A stretch of DNA of 64,000 nucleotides from Coptis chinensis (taxonomy: Eukaryota > Streptophyta > Magnoliopsida > Ranunculales > Ranunculaceae), in contig CM027378.1 of the NCBI GenBank assembly GCA_015680905.1, forward strand, positions 54,523,501-54,587,500. Reading direction: 5' to 3'. The notes under the pieces were generated by a model that searched no databases, had not been told where the DNA came from, and saw only the letters and a list, made by a program, of their open reading frames with translations. A program made the position numbers and the translations under genes. Shown piece by piece: positions 1 through 11,419 of this stretch. Position 1 is the stretch's first letter, and every line of letters starts with the position of its first letter.

Positions 1-57
1 CCTCGATTATACCTCTTGTTTAGCCATCTTAGTGGACTAATAGTACTTGTAAGTCAT
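1..57 (+). repeat. B1 left LTR, first visible segment
   Basis: This matches the B LTR sequence beginning about 32233 and 40835, so the window opens roughly 30 bases into the LTR. It ends at the GTCAT target site of A1 (53-57) and resumes at 10560. Confidence 0.85.
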
Positions 58-1565
58 TGATAAACATAAAGTGATAAAGTTTACCTACGAAATGAACGAT
101 AAAACTCAAAACGTAAGTAAACTAAAACTTTATTACGTGTCTAAATTTATCAAAGATTGTTCTACTCTTGATCTATTGAACAGATATAGTGGAGTAGGAA
201 GTTCGTTCCACTCCTAGTCTTTCCGCATGCTGTGTTTTCTAGTCTAATTACTCTACTCTAAGTCTAATGAGAGATTTACGAAATGATAACTAGACTACGA
301 TGCAACTACCCACAAGATGCAACTAGTCGACTATTTAAACAACTATGGGAATACTACGTCGATTCTATGATAAGGAGTTTGAGGGGGATTGATTCCACCT
401 TAGCTCAACTTAATCCACTAACGATTTAATTGTCGTAATTGAATTGAATCGCTGGCGAGAACAACTGGGTTATTCCTAATCCTTAATTACACATGGCATT
501 TCTACCAATTCATAACTAGCATGTGAATGATTACACCCATTCTCATGGTGAACTAATCATTTATAGAGTGGAAAGGAAATTACGACTATTCAACATTAAC
601 ACGAATCAAGCCTTCATCAAGGCTTCGCAACCCCCCTCTAATGGAGGTTTAGCCGAGAATCATCACGCAATCATTCCCAATCAAATTCGAACAAAACATG
701 ATATAAAGATTGAAATTTGCTTAATTTAAACTTCAATAGCAACTACTCATGCAAGAATTATTTCAATCTAATTAAGACAACTATTGAATCTAAGAATTAA
801 ACTAATTAAGTAAAGGAAATGAACTAGATTATCAAGAACAGTAATTTATTAATCTAATAAAAATCAATACAATAATGTAATACTGAATTTAAAACAAGAA
901 TAAAAACTAATTAATTAATCTAAAACTAGATCTAGAACTAAGGTTTAATGGCTACTTTTCTTATCCTAACCTAATTTATTTTCTAACCTAACTATCTATA
1001 TCTCTACAAAGAGTCAAGCTTTTGTTTTTATACTTTCAGATCCAAAAATCATGCATGGGCTTGGAGCCATGTTTTGGGCTGGAAAATCGGGCCCAAAACC
1101 CAATTTCTTTAGTCTAAAATGGGCTCTTCAGCTGCAATTGGCTTCGACAAACTTTTTGTTCACTTCTGCTCCTCTGATTGGGTCAAGACTTAGACCATTG
1201 GAAAGTGCTTTCCGAGCCGGTCGTTTTGACATAAGGTAGGCCCAATTCCGAGGTCTGAGTCCAAAGATACGCCCGGAAGTTCTCACGACTTTTGTTTCAT
1301 TTTACGCCGTCGACTTTTTAGCTTTTGACCGGGCTTTACAAAGGCTTTGCCTTCTTGAATCTTGGCCTTTAATCACGGAACTCCTTAGCAACCGACCTTT
1401 GCTCCTTTATCTCGCTAAAGTGGCACATTTCTGCACATCATGGACTTTGAAGCCTGAAATGCATAAAAAACACGTAATCAGTATTAACTCTTAATTATTA
1501 CTCACAAAATTGGTCTAAAAGTATGATGATTAAGGGGTTAAAGCTACAGTTTTGGGCTCTTATCA
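58..1565 (-). repeat. A1 3' LTR
   Basis: Long terminal repeat, downstream copy in element sense. It matches 9041-10554 over its full length. The ends are the short inverted repeat TGATAA / TTATCA. A TATA-like box GTATAAAAAC lies on the minus strand at 1024-1033, as in the other A LTRs. The short plus-strand ORF at 1051-1239 recurs only because the LTR recurs. Confidence 0.9.
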
Positions 1566-1604
1566 AACCATCCCCAAATAGCATTTTGCTTGTCCTCAAG
1601 CAAA
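1566..1604 (-). promoter_or_regulatory. A1 3' polypurine tract and adjoining hairpin
   Basis: In element sense a purine-rich tract (TTTGGGGATGG) ends right at the LTR and would prime plus-strand DNA synthesis. Directly upstream is a perfect 8-base-pair stem with an AGGA loop (arms 1585-1592 and 1597-1604: TTTGCTTG / CAAGCAAA). The same arrangement is found in A2 and, with other stem sequences, elsewhere in the window. Confidence 0.75.
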
Positions 1605-3135
1605 GATGAGAAATTAGAATAAGTGACCAAAAATGGAGTTCTATCTACTCGCTTTCTTTGAGAGCGCGATTGCATTGACCATATGCAACAAGGCCTTAAA
1701 CCACTAGGAATTCCCTAGTGGACGAGTTATAGTCTCGTGAGAGTTTTCCAGTGAAGGTACTCACAAACTTCATCTATACTATAACGACTAAGAAATAAAA
1801 CTATTGTTTCCTTATTCATGCTCTAAATTAACTATACCTCTCACTAGCGATGCATATAAAGTAATCAAGTCGAAACCTAAGCTAATATATGCATAATAAT
1901 CAATCTTCTATAATAAACATATATACAATGAGTAATACTATGAAATGCCTAGCATGTTCGTTTCTAAAACTCGGAATAGCGTCCTTAAGTAGGTTCTCAC
2001 AATAATAGTCAAGATACAACACTCTGATTTTTCCACTCAAGTTTTGCTACTCCAGGTAATGCGTGGGCACACTTTACCTTACAATCTCAATGACAACAAG
2101 GAAGCCGGAGTCGATCAAACACATCTGCCACTTACTATCACACTAACCTATTCCTAATTGAGCTAGAGGTCTTTATTAGGTGTTGTGGGGATTAGGAGAT
2201 GGTTTAAGAAGGAAGGAAATGGATATTCAAAAAGGACAAGTCTGAAATAATAGAGTCTTCATATTATGTAACTAGAGAAAACCTTGTTATTTACTTTTGC
2301 TTCTACACTTTGTTTCCATCCTTAGCCATATATATTTTTTTTCTTTTTTTTTTGGCTTTTGACTATTTTTATTCTAGTTTTTTGGAGTTTTTATTTTATT
2401 TCTATTTTTATTTTTCTTTTCTTTAGATGGAAATTTCTTTTCTTTATTTTCTGAAGCAATTAACTAACTTTTGTTTACACATGTTTTTCTCTTCTTCTTT
2501 CTTCCTCATTCCATTCTCAGACTTATCTAAATTGGGTAGGTTGAATTTTTTTATTTTGTTTTGTTTTGTAACAGGGTAAAGGATTTGTGGTTTATGAAAG
2601 GCTAAAGAAAGGCTCAGAGGGGCGACTAGCGGAAAATAATTCATAGGTTTGAATTTCTGGCTATATCGATCCAAAGAGGGCCTAAATTCTCGCTTAGGAT
2701 ATGGCATAGTGATCAAGCAAGTGGATGTGTGATTTCTCTATCTGGATTTTACTTCTCCCTTGTGTCATTTCTCAAATATTTCACTCAGATAAGGCTTTAG
2801 GCTATATTCTCACAGGATTTGTAGAATAAGTACTCTAGCCTAGATTTTAGAACTTACTGCTAACAATCATAGATACTCATGTAATATATTTATAGATAGA
2901 TGCAAAGATTATTACCTACATATTAACCTAAGTTTCTAAAAATTATTCTAATGCAAAAGCTACGTGAGACTTCTAGATTATTAAAAGCATAGAGAAAGAA
3001 AACAATACCAATATTCCTAAGTGTATAGCATAACTTATTTATTTATATTTTTGAATTTTTGAAATATTAACTAGAAAACAAATGCATATTATACATATTT
3101 ATATCCTAACAGATGCCTTAATTACACGTGTTTCT
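1605..3135 (-). other. A1 3' untranslated region
   Basis: This non-coding stretch lies between the envelope-like ORF and the 3' LTR. It is rich in T runs on the plus strand and closely matches 12934-14480 of A2. I see no gene in it. The short ORF at 2444-2716 recurs in A2 only through sequence homology and has low-complexity, lysine-rich content. Confidence 0.7.
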
Positions 3136-3182
3136 ATGCCCCCCCCCCCCCAAACAAGAAGCATGCTTTGTCCTCAAAGCAT
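3136..3182 (-). promoter_or_regulatory. A1 internal G-tract with AGGA hairpin
   Basis: In element sense there is an 8-base-pair stem ATGCTTTG / CAAAGCAT with an AGGA loop (3163-3182). A TTTG-plus-G run follows (C run 3139-3151 on the plus strand). It copies the layout of the real 3' polypurine tract but lies about 1.55 kb further inside. Athila elements commonly carry a similar block, a GAGGACAA motif followed by a G-rich tract, downstream of pol. Confidence 0.65.
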
Positions 3183-3435
3183 TTAAATAAAGAGGGTAGA
3201 AAAATACCATGGAAACGCGTGAAATTCTAGAACATCTGCAAAACAAGGTTAAAATATACTAATATAAAAACTGACGCAACTCTATAAGAGTTCCTCCCAT
3301 TATGGGGTTAACAAGAATCAAATTGCTTGGGACATAAGCAGACACTAACTAGAATGAAAACTTACCTTATATCCCACTTTATTCATCATCCTCCTCATCC
3401 TCTTCTTCTATAAAGAAGTGAGGTTCCTTCGCGTC

Positions 3436-4222
3436 CTACAATGCCATGATAATTTGCCAGGCTTCCCGCCATTTATCATCTATTATTGCTAACCTATTAA
3501 GTGCCACTTGGTTTGACAGGGTGTAGGGTGCAACCTGATGAGGTTGTATCCTCCACCCTTGCCAAGTCATTGCACGGAAAGATCGAATAATACTATTGGT
3601 GGGTCGCACAGTGTCGACCGTAATCCAATCCGTGAAACGTGTACAAAAAACAGGAAAGAAACATAACATAATACGAGAAATTAGACCAGGCATAAGAAGG
3701 TACTTATGCCTCATGCTATGGGCTCGAGCTAAACTAGACATCAAGGTTCTGGGAAGGTCGTGGCACATACGTCCCGTGGCTAAGGCAAGGAAGACGCTGG
3801 AAGTGGCATTATTCACAGAAGAAAAACGCCATTCCCCTAAAATGTTTAGCATGATCCAAAACATAACAGTTCCTATGTTCATGGACAGGCTACCAAAGGC
3901 GATCGATGTTATATTCCCATTGGTCCTCGATACGGAAAATGCCTGCCCCATACGACTCATGCAAAAACTTATAAGTGTAGACATACATATTATCTACCTA
4001 ATAGCACCATGGGTCTTGTATTTCAGCAGGTATAGCAAGTCCAAGAACAAATGCTAGCAAGAACCTGGAAATTTCCATTGGTGGAGAATAAAGTTCATCA
4101 GGTCGTACCATAAGCGGTTCCCAGCCTACGTATGTGATCGCCTCGCGAAACCAAGCACCATAAGTAGTGCTTTGGAACAAATCTTCGAAAGACTGTTCCA
4201 GTATTATTGTAGGGGATGTCAT
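3436..4222 (-). pseudogene. A1 envelope-like / plant Transposase_32-like ORF (fossil)
   Basis: This is the extra ORF after protease in element sense. The N-terminal part has F-E-D-L-F then WF.E and GWEPL followed by YSP, like the opening of the plant-specific 'putative plant transposon protein' (Transposase_32) family that makes up the third ORF of many Athila elements. The later part has NILGEW, then an FLALATG-like segment and a YLLM..LISRI segment, which matches A2. Its role is unknown; in Athila it has been called envelope-like mainly from its position. It starts with ATG in the context GAGATGACATC, which is conserved in A2. It is broken in about two places. The identification is by motif only. 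Confidence 0.6.
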
Positions 4223-4294
4223 CTCAAAACGATGCTCGAACAGTGCAAATGATCAGGAACAACCATAAAAAAACTGGAAATTTTTGTGTTTTTG

Positions 4295-4487
4295 GAGGTC
4301 GGCGCAGGTGTGCTCTCATCGGGGGGGCAGTGCGCTCGATGATTTTCGAAGTTCCAAAGAGTTCGTGAGTCGCTCACCTTGAAGCGAAAAGTGCGCTTCG
4401 GTGCAAAAATTTCGACAGAGACTAGGCGCAGTGCGCTCGATGATTTTCGAGTTCCAGTATTTGATTAGTCGCTCACGCCTTGAAGCA
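4295..4487 (-). repeat. A1 CpG-rich leader module, copy before envelope-like ORF
   Basis: This GC- and CpG-rich block stands in otherwise AT-rich DNA and repeats GTGCGCTC / GTCGCTC motifs. It includes an internal tandem repeat (about 4326-4387 and 4426-4487). Related blocks stand upstream of gag in A1 (8741-8842) and at the equivalent places in A2 and A3. It ends about 70 bases upstream of the envelope-like start codon in element sense. Confidence 0.6.
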
Positions 4488-4931
4488 CCTTCCGGCCGCC
4501 GGCGGTCTTGGAAGTTGAGGCCCAAGCCCAATTTTCGATATTTCGACTTTTGTCGATTTTTAGCGCAACTTCAAACTAAATTTGCTGCTTCGTTACCGAT
4601 CTGATTTTTGTGAATGAGATATGGAAATGATCAGGAGATAATTTCCAATCCAATGATCTATAAAACACTCTATTCTGACTGTGGATTACATATAAGATAG
4701 TGAAAAATGCCTCGAAGTGCGTGCATGACGTAAGTTATGCGAACGAATGAACTCTAAATTCATAGATTATGTCAACCCGAATCAGAATACAATTAAACGG
4801 TCTAAGCAACTCTAATGGGACATAAAACATTCTAGGACAGAAACACGAATACCCCACCCCCAAACAAAATTTTTTTTTTTTACAACAGAGTTTAGAAAAT
4901 TTGTTGTTGTTGTTGTTTTTTTTTTTTAAAA

Positions 4932-4962
4932 GTGGGTCTTTGAAAGTCAAATTCCCGAGACT
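4932..4962 (-). repeat. A1 30-base motif, copy b
   Basis: In element sense it begins AGTCTCGGGAAT and ends AGACCCAC. It is one of two copies in A1; related copies occur in A2, A3, B1 and B2. It lies between the splice-donor block and the leader module of the envelope-like ORF. Confidence 0.6.
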
Positions 4963-5121
4963 TCCTAGATTACTATGTTTATTATTTAATATTTTTTTTA
5001 CTTTTATAAGGAAAAACAATAAGCAATAAGGGCATAATTCACCCCATAGAGAAACATGACTCAAAAATCCGAGAAAACATGCAAGAGTGGAAAACGTGAA
5101 TTATTTTAAACGTGGACTTAG

Positions 5122-5172
5122 GATCCAGTACTTACAGCCACACACTCCATAAGGAGGGCCCGGTTACCTTAA
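5122..5172 (-). promoter_or_regulatory. A1 conserved splice-donor block
   Basis: In element sense the block reads AAGGTAACCGGG, then a small CTCC-TTAT-GGAG hairpin, then GCTGTAAGTACTGG. Two good GT donor contexts (GGTAAC, TGTAAGTA) sit about 35 bases apart just after protease. The block is conserved in A2 and A3, while the surrounding sequence is less so. Athila envelope-like ORFs are thought to be expressed from spliced RNA, so this is a candidate donor. No acceptor was proved. Confidence 0.5.
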
Positions 5173-5226
5173 TGGTGCACTCACCAATATCTGGAAATGA
5201 AAGAAAATGCACCAAACACAAAAACT

Positions 5227-5255
5227 GAGTCGTTTATAGTCAGATACTCGAGACT
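5227..5255 (-). repeat. A1 30-base motif, copy a
   Basis: In element sense it begins AGTCTCGAGTATCTGAC and ends CGACTC. It lies on the other side of the splice-donor block from copy b, at the 3' end of the protease reading frame. Confidence 0.6.
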
Positions 5256-5259
5256 TTAT

Positions 5260-6420
5260 CTAAACATATGTATGAACATGCAGTTTATCATATATCAACA
5301 ACCGAAATAGTTGTGGATCACTCCATAAATAAATATCACAGAAAACATATCCAAACACAATCAAGCACCAAGATTTCCTATGACGCAACCTAGTGAACTG
5401 AAAGCGAAGTCGGATAGACCTATAACTTAACCTAGCATGCACTTTCTTTTTCATCTTTGAACGAGAGGGTGTCCTAGTGAATAAGTGTGGAAAAGTGAAT
5501 GGTTGTGGAAGATATGGTGGATATGGATAAGTTGTAGAAGGAAAGCATATAAACAATGAGGATGTGTGTTTAGCACAAAACTCATTCATGGTGTAGGTAG
5601 GGACTGTCTCAAGTCTGGAAATGAAGGTGTCAAATGGTTTGTCCTTCTGAAGTATTTGTTTACTAGGTGGATTTAAAAAATTATGAAGCACAGGAGAAAC
5701 AAAAGGATCGAGTGCAAACTCGAGATTCCTTTGAACAGGTGGAAGGAGGGGAGTCGAGGTAGATGTTGTGCAAAGTAGTTCTTGATAGGGTGAATCATCA
5801 CCTGCTCTAAGAAACTCATCGAATTCCTCATCTAGATTGGTTATATCCACATTACTATGGTAGTCCTCTATATCTTTGAGAAAGTCATCTATCTCATCCT
5901 CATCCATAATATGTGTATCGACTAGTGTAGGGATGAAAATGTTGGAGTCTGAACTTCTAAAGGAAAGAAATTTGGGCATATGATTATCAGGGAACGTGTT
6001 GTTGAAATAATCTCGAGCGAAGCTCTCGATCATGCTAACCTCTCCATCCATAGATGAATCGGGTAAATGTGTCTTTGTTTTAAAAACATTTACTTCAACA
6101 GCAAGATGGCCAAAAGACATGGACATCGAACCATCACGGCAATTAATGAGTGCATTGGCAGTTGCCAGGAAAGGACACCCTAAGATGATCGGGACAGAGT
6201 CGTTAGCGACTTCTGTATCGAGGATGACAAAATCAGCCGGATAGTAGAAATCCTGAACTTTTACCAGCACATTTTCAACCACACCCTTAGGATACTTAAT
6301 AGACCGATCAGCTAATTGCAACGTCATTTTAGTGGGTTGCATCTCGTCTAGACCTATTTGTCTATACAAATAAAAGCGGGAGTAAGTTAACACTAGCCCC
6401 CGTGTCTAATAACGCGGTCG
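5260..6420 (-). pseudogene. A1 protease (retropepsin) region of gag-pro (fossil)
   Basis: Aspartic protease that would cut the Gag polyprotein. The catalytic D-T-G lies in an LLDTGASVNLLP context near 6400. The LQLADRS and VPIILG.PFLATA flap and C-terminal motifs follow, then the SMSFGHLAVEVNVF segment typical of Athila proteases. Downstream is an acidic, low-complexity tail and a basic segment shared with A2. No reverse transcriptase follows, although in a complete Athila it would continue in the same polyprotein. It is broken in a few places. Confidence 0.8.
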
Positions 6421-6435
6421 TCGTATAGGAATCTC

Positions 6436-7116
6436 CTAAGGTGCATTAGACAAGATGGGGCGACCGGGGTCCTTGTACTTAACAATTCCATTATGTTCGG
6501 ATAGAGTTGGAAATTGTTCTGTTAAAAAGGCGTCTTTTGGTATATTGGTCTTACGCCTAGTAGTACACAACTCCTTAAGAAACTTAGCATGGTGTGGTAG
6601 CTTTTTAATAGCTTCGAGGAAGGGAAGGTTTATAGTTAGATTCTTGAAAACGTCCCTAATCTCCTCACAATTTGTATCCCTAGTTAACATGGCTAATTTT
6701 TGTGGAAACGCTGGTTTCTCTCTATATTTAGCATATGTATCACCTGGATGTTTAACCTTGGCTTTCTGTTTCTTAGGTTGTGTTGTAACTGGTACCTCTA
6801 CAGTGGTAGGCTCTTCAATTTCTATTTCGGTATCTAGTAAAATAGCAGGTGTAGGGGCTACTGGTGGGGTAACTATTGGTATAGTTACTTTGTTATCAAC
6901 CTCTCTGCCAGAACGGAGAGTGGTGATGGCATTTAGTTCACCTACATTTTCATATTCATTACTAGTATTATCGGTTACCTCAAAGGCTGTGTTTGTTGTT
7001 TTAGGATTAGGTATTGCGTAACCTGGAAACACACCATTGGGTTGGGCTTTATCTTGGGACAACTGTTGGCTTAAATTATTAACGGATTGTAGAAGCTGTT
7101 GGTTAGATTGAGCCAT
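6436..7116 (-). pseudogene. A1 Gag C-terminal / pre-protease region (fossil)
   Basis: This reading frame starts at a MAQSN motif shared with A2. It runs through a Ser/Thr/Val-rich linker (TTLRSGREVDNKV) into the well-conserved Athila segment with FP.KLAMLTRD, an FKNLTINLPFLEAI-type segment and LPHHAKFLKEL, ending KYKDPGRPI. In Athila polyproteins this links Gag to protease. It joins the neighbouring parts with a small number of breaks. Confidence 0.75.
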
Positions 7117-7249
7117 CTTTGGAAAAGTTTTTGGCTCACTTGTATGAAGGTGTCAAGGCGATCCGGTTGTGTGGGTGTAGTAGTCACGGGTGGTGTGACT
7201 GGAACTATCTCGCGTGAATTATTTAAGGGCGGATTTTGATAGTTATTAT

Positions 7250-8497
7250 TTACCAGAACGATACCTCTATTAGCATTATAATTATTTTAACTACTTTGAC
7301 CTTGTGCTTGACCTTGTCGAGGTTGCACTTGGTTGTTATAATTATTATAATTACCCTGACCCTGTCCTTGTCGTGGTGGAGCTTGGTTATAACTGTGCGT
7401 TGGCCTAACATATTGATTATTGTACCCTGGAGGTGTGACATGTTGGTTATTTCTCCAACCGAAGTTGGGATTTCGTCTCCAAGGGGCATTAGGTTCACTA
7501 TTAATGGAACAAGCCTGTTCATAGGCTATAGGACGATGGGAGTCGAGATGCTCGGGACTCAACGAAACTACATGGATTTGAATTTACATTCATGACGGGG
7601 ATAGGCTTTTGTTGAACGAAATGGCCTCTACCTTTTTAGTGAGTGATTCGATTAGAGTTTTAAGCTCGGGATCGTGTTTAATTTCAAACATACCAGGTGC
7701 CTTAAGCGTATTAAAAGAACTAGCGGGCGGTGGATATCGTCCACTACCCCCGGTTGTTATTTCGCTTAGTTTGATCCTCTAAAAATTTATAAGCCTCCGA
7801 GGCTCCTTTACTTAAGAAACTACCCCCATTCATTATGTCAAGGACTTCTTTATGGTGGTGTAGAAGTACTTTGAAAAAGGCACGAACTAACGTGTCTTTC
7901 GCTAGGTTATGATGTGGACACTCTATAAGGAGGTCGGTTAAACGATTCCAAGCCTCTGAAAATGATTCATGAGGATTTTGTCGAAAAAAATGAATCTTGA
8001 AAAGCATCTCATCCGTCTTTAGGGGTGGGTAAAAATGTTCTATAAACAGCTGAACAAGTTTAGCCGACGAGTCCACAGAATTAGGCGTTTGGGCAGTTAA
8101 CCAAGACGCCACCTTATCGGCTAAGGTGAAAGGGAATACCCTCAGTTTAATTTGTTCCTCACCAACCGTAGGATGGTGGAATGTTGTTAGGACTTGTTCA
8201 ATCCTACGCATGTGCTGATAAGGCTAAACCATGAAAAACGGGTAACAAATTAAAAATATTTGGGGGGATTCGGAAATCCCCCACTGGGTCTGCTAGAACG
8301 ATGCAAGATTTGGGGCTATCGCTCAAGGCTTTATAAAAGTCCGAGAGAGGAGTCTCTCCTTCGTCGGGCATTGTGTCAGGTAGAGTATGTGGATTAGTAG
8401 CTAGAGGTGCAATGAGTGGTATACTAGATAGGCGTGCTTGTTGATGTTGGCGTGTAATTATGTTAGGTGTTTTTGTTCGACCAGACCTTAATCTCAT
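7250..8497 (-). pseudogene. A1 gag (fossil)
   Basis: Capsid/nucleocapsid polyprotein. From the N-terminus: an MRLRSGR basic start, the Athila segment SDFYKALSDSPKSCIVL and FRIPPNIFNLLPVFHG, then the retrotransposon gag domain (KLRVFPFTLADKVASWL, FYPP.KTDEM, ESFSEAWNRLTDLL..CPHH). A Gln/Gly/Asn-rich region with GQGQGNYNNYNN-like repeats replaces a classical zinc knuckle near the C-terminus (about 7287-7562). It is broken in a few places. Confidence 0.8.
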
Positions 8498-8740
8498 ACA
8501 AGGTTAAGACCAAACTTAACTAAACACGTCAACACTCCAAACAATCCTGATATACTAGTATAAACCTCTAACAGGAGATGCGATGTGTGAAAGAAAGGAA
8601 TACCTGATTCGTCCTTGCTTCGCTTATGAATAGCGTCTTGTTTCTGGCGTGTTCGGTGTATATAACAAGTTAGAACACTGAAAAACTTGAAAAACCGGTT
8701 CGAATCAAACCCGTGGAAATCCGGCAAAATTCAATTTCGA

Positions 8741-8842
8741 GTGGGGCGCTCACTTTGAAGCAGAAAGTGAGCTCGGTGTAAACTTTGAGTTACAGTGTTT
8801 GGCGTGGGTCGGCTTCGGTTTGAAGCGCAGGTCGCTTCGACT
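8741..8842 (-). repeat. A1 CpG-rich leader module, copy before gag
   Basis: The GC-rich block includes TACAGTGTTTGGCGTGGGTC and has GCGCTC / GTCGCTTC motifs. It parallels the block before the envelope-like ORF (4295-4487) and the A2 copies. In element sense it lies in the 5' leader, between the primer site and the gag start. A long homopolymer (T run 8871-8903 on the plus strand) adjoins it. Confidence 0.6.
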
Positions 8843-8869
8843 TCCAAGAAACTTTTTAGAAGGCTCCCC

Positions 8870-8903
<34 letters not shown>

Positions 8904-9022
8904 CGAGGAAGTTTAATGCTGAAAAAAGACAACCACGATTAGAATCGAACAAGGGTGGGTGGGTGAAATGGGACTTCAAAAAGAGTACTTATACTATGAA
9001 AACAATGCGAAAGTGAAACTAA

Positions 9023-9038
9023 GATGGCAGCGACGCCA
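9023..9038 (-). promoter_or_regulatory. A1 primer binding site (tRNA-Asp)
   Basis: In element sense TGGCGTCGCTGCC begins two bases after the 5' LTR. It closely matches the complement of the plant tRNA-Asp 3' end (TGGCGCCGTTGCCGGGGA), the usual Athila primer. Confidence 0.8.
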
Positions 9039-9040
9039 TT

Positions 9041-10554
9041 TGATAAACATAAAGTGATAAAGTTTACCTACGAAATGAAAGATAAAACTCAAAACGTAAG
9101 TAAACTAAAACTTTATTACGTGTCTAAATTTATCAAAGATTGTTCTACTCTCGATCTATTGAACAGATATAGTGGAGTAGGAAGTTCGTTCCACTCCTAG
9201 TCATTCCAATCTTTGTGTTTTCTAGTCTAATTACTCTACTCTAAGTCTAATGAGAGCTTTACGAAATGATAACTAGACTACGATGCAACTACCCACAAGA
9301 TGCAACTAGTCGACTATTTAAACAACTATGGGAATACTACGTCGATTCTATGATAAGGAGTTAGAGGGGGATTGATTCCACCTTAGCTAAACTTAATCCA
9401 CTAACGATGAATCGTCGTAATCCGAATTGAACTGCTTGGTAGAACAATCTGGTTATTCCTAATCCCTAATTACACATGACATTTCTACCAATTCATAACT
9501 AGCATGTGAACGATTACAACCATTCTCATGGTGAACTAATCATTTCTAGAGTGGAAAGGAAATTACGACTATTCAACATTAACACGAATCAAGCCTTCAT
9601 CAAGGCTTCGCAACCCCCTCTAATGGAGGTTTAGCCGAGAATCATCACGCAATCATTCCCAATCAAATTCGAACAAAACATGATATAAAGATTGAAATTT
9701 GCTTAATTTAAACTTCAATAGCAACTACTCATGCAAGAATTATTTCAATCTAATTAAGACAACTACTGAATCTAAGTAATAAACTAATTAAGTAAAGGAA
9801 ATGAACTAGATTATTAAGAACACTAATTTATTAATCTAATAAAAATCAATACAATAATGTAATACTGAATTTAAAACAAAAATAAAAACTAATTAATTAA
9901 TCTAAAACTAGATCTAGAACTAAGGTTTAATGGCTACTTTTCTTATCCTAACCTAATTTATTTTCTAACCTAACTATCTATATCTCTACAAAGAGTCAAG
10001 CTTTTGTTTTTATACTTTCAGATCCAAGAATCCTGCATGGGCTTGGAGCCATGTTTTGGGCCGGAAAATCGGGCCCAAAACCCAATTTCTTTAGTCCAAA
10101 ATGGGCTCTTCAGCTGCAATTAGCTTCGACAAACTTTTTGTCCACTTCTGCTACTCTGATTGGGTCGAGGCTTAGACCATTGGAAATCTCTTTCCGAGTC
10201 GGTCGTTTTGACATAAGGTAGGCCCAATTCTGAGGTCTGAGTCCAAAGATACGGCCTTTGGAAGTTCTGCTGCCTTTGTGTGCTGTTTCTGCCTGCGTCG
10301 ACTTTTCAGCTTTTGACCGAGCTTTACAAAGGCTTTGACTTCTTGAATCTTGGCCTTTAATCACGGAACTCCTTAACCACCGACTTTTGCTCCTTTATTT
10401 TGCTAAAGTGGTACATTTCTGCACATCATGGACTTTGAAGCCTGAAATGCATAAAAAAAACGTAATCAGTATTAACTCTTAATTATTACTCACATAATTG
10501 GTCTAAAAGTATGATGGTTAAGGGGTTAAAACTACAGTTTTAGGCTCTTATCAG
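9041..10554 (-). repeat. A1 5' LTR with TATA box
   Basis: Upstream LTR in element sense, 1.5 kb. A TATA-like box GTATAAAAAC lies on the minus strand at 10006-10015, about two thirds of the way from the gag side, and is shared by all A LTRs. It would drive the element transcript. The outer end abuts the target duplication GTCAT (10555-10559). Confidence 0.9.
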
Positions 10555-10559
10555 TCATG

Positions 10560-11419
10560 TTTTATTCTATAGGTGAAAATGAGAGTTTTGTAGAATATTA
10601 GAGAAGAAAGAGTAAAACGGAGCAATTTGGAGCATTAAGGACCACATCAGAAGCCCGTGGACAATCATGGAGAAGGCCAAGGAATTGAAGCTATGAAAGA
10701 TGAGACTTGGACCTATTTTAAAGCCTATTTGGAACCCAAAGGAAAAAGGATTCGTTGCTTGGACCAAAGCCCGCAAAAAAGGAAAAAAGGATGGAGCAAA
10801 AGAGGAAAAAAAGACTCTCAAGTCTGAGACGCAAGGATCTTGCATCCAGACGCATGAACCGACACTGTAGCCACTTCTTTCACAGTTTTAGAAATGAAGT
10901 TGGACTCTGAAACAAGTTAATTTGTATTAGGAAACAAACCATGGTTTGTGATGCTTCTAGAACTCATTGTAACCCCTATAAATAGAGGACCTAAGTGCCT
11001 CATGAAACTGGCCAATTCACTTACATTCTTGTCTCCAAAACTTAAGGCAGAGACAGATTAATAATAAAGGATTCAGTTTTCACTAGTCGAGTCTTAATAA
11101 ATTAGTCTTTCTAGTCTTATGTTCTTCGACTCTTCTTCTTCTCGTTTTTCGTGTTCTTCCTTCTTTATAGAAGGCTAATCTTCTCCTTTAAGGGAGGAGA
11201 TGAAGTCGGTGCTTAGGGTTTGATGATTCTTCTGGTTCATGGTGTTCTCCAATCAGGTTAGTTCTTTATATTTTTAGTTATTAGTTCCATTGCCCACACC
11301 AGGGGATGGAAGTATAGAATATGATTTACGTTTTGCAATATTAATATCATACTAGTGTTCTGTACTTTTCTTCTAGTAGTGTAATTCTTTAGAGTTAGGG
11401 AAGTATTCATTATGTTGCC
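10560..11419 (+). repeat. B1 left LTR, second segment
   Basis: This continues the B1 LTR after the A1 insertion and matches 32290-33300 and 40890-41870. It contains the LTR promoter at 10976-10986. It ends at TTGCC (11415-11419), the target duplication of A2. Confidence 0.85.
10976..10986 (+). promoter_or_regulatory. B LTR TATA box (left copy)
   Basis: CTATAAATAGAGG is preceded by a CATTGTAACCC block. It is identical in all three B LTRs (also 32751 and 41313). A canonical plant TATA box this strongly kept suggests it is the element promoter, with transcription expected about 30 bases downstream. Confidence 0.6.

Larger units (their letters stand above)
58..10554 (-). mobile_element. A1, non-autonomous Athila-lineage LTR element
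   Basis: LTR element read on the minus strand. LTRs of about 1.5 kb at 58-1565 and 9041-10554 begin TGATAAG and end TTATCA in element sense. GTCAT stands directly outside both ends (53-57 and 10555-10559), so the insertion is whole as a unit. The parts in element order are LTR, tRNA-Asp primer site, gag, protease, splice-donor block, envelope-like ORF, polypurine tract, LTR. No reverse transcriptase, RNase H or integrase is seen. The coding parts carry a handful of breaks. The two LTRs agree well over 90% by eye, which suggests a fairly young insertion into the older LTR of B1. Confidence 0.9.

Noticed and set aside
1051-1239. 60-residue ORF (MHGLGAMFW...) recurring at 1051, 12372 and 23289
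   Set aside because: It recurs only because it lies in the repeated A LTR, antisense to the element. The C-termini differ and no start or domain evidence supports a protein.
3596-4057. 153-residue plus-strand ORF
   Set aside because: Antisense shadow of the A1 envelope-like ORF. A2 does not keep it open.
4735-5064. 109-residue minus-strand ORF with lysine and asparagine runs
   Set aside because: It arises from homopolymer and TTG-repeat sequence in the A1 spacer, with no counterpart in A2.
6455-7021. 188-residue plus-strand ORF
   Set aside because: It lies exactly antisense to the conserved Gag/pre-protease frame of A1 and has no motif of its own. It is a shadow ORF.
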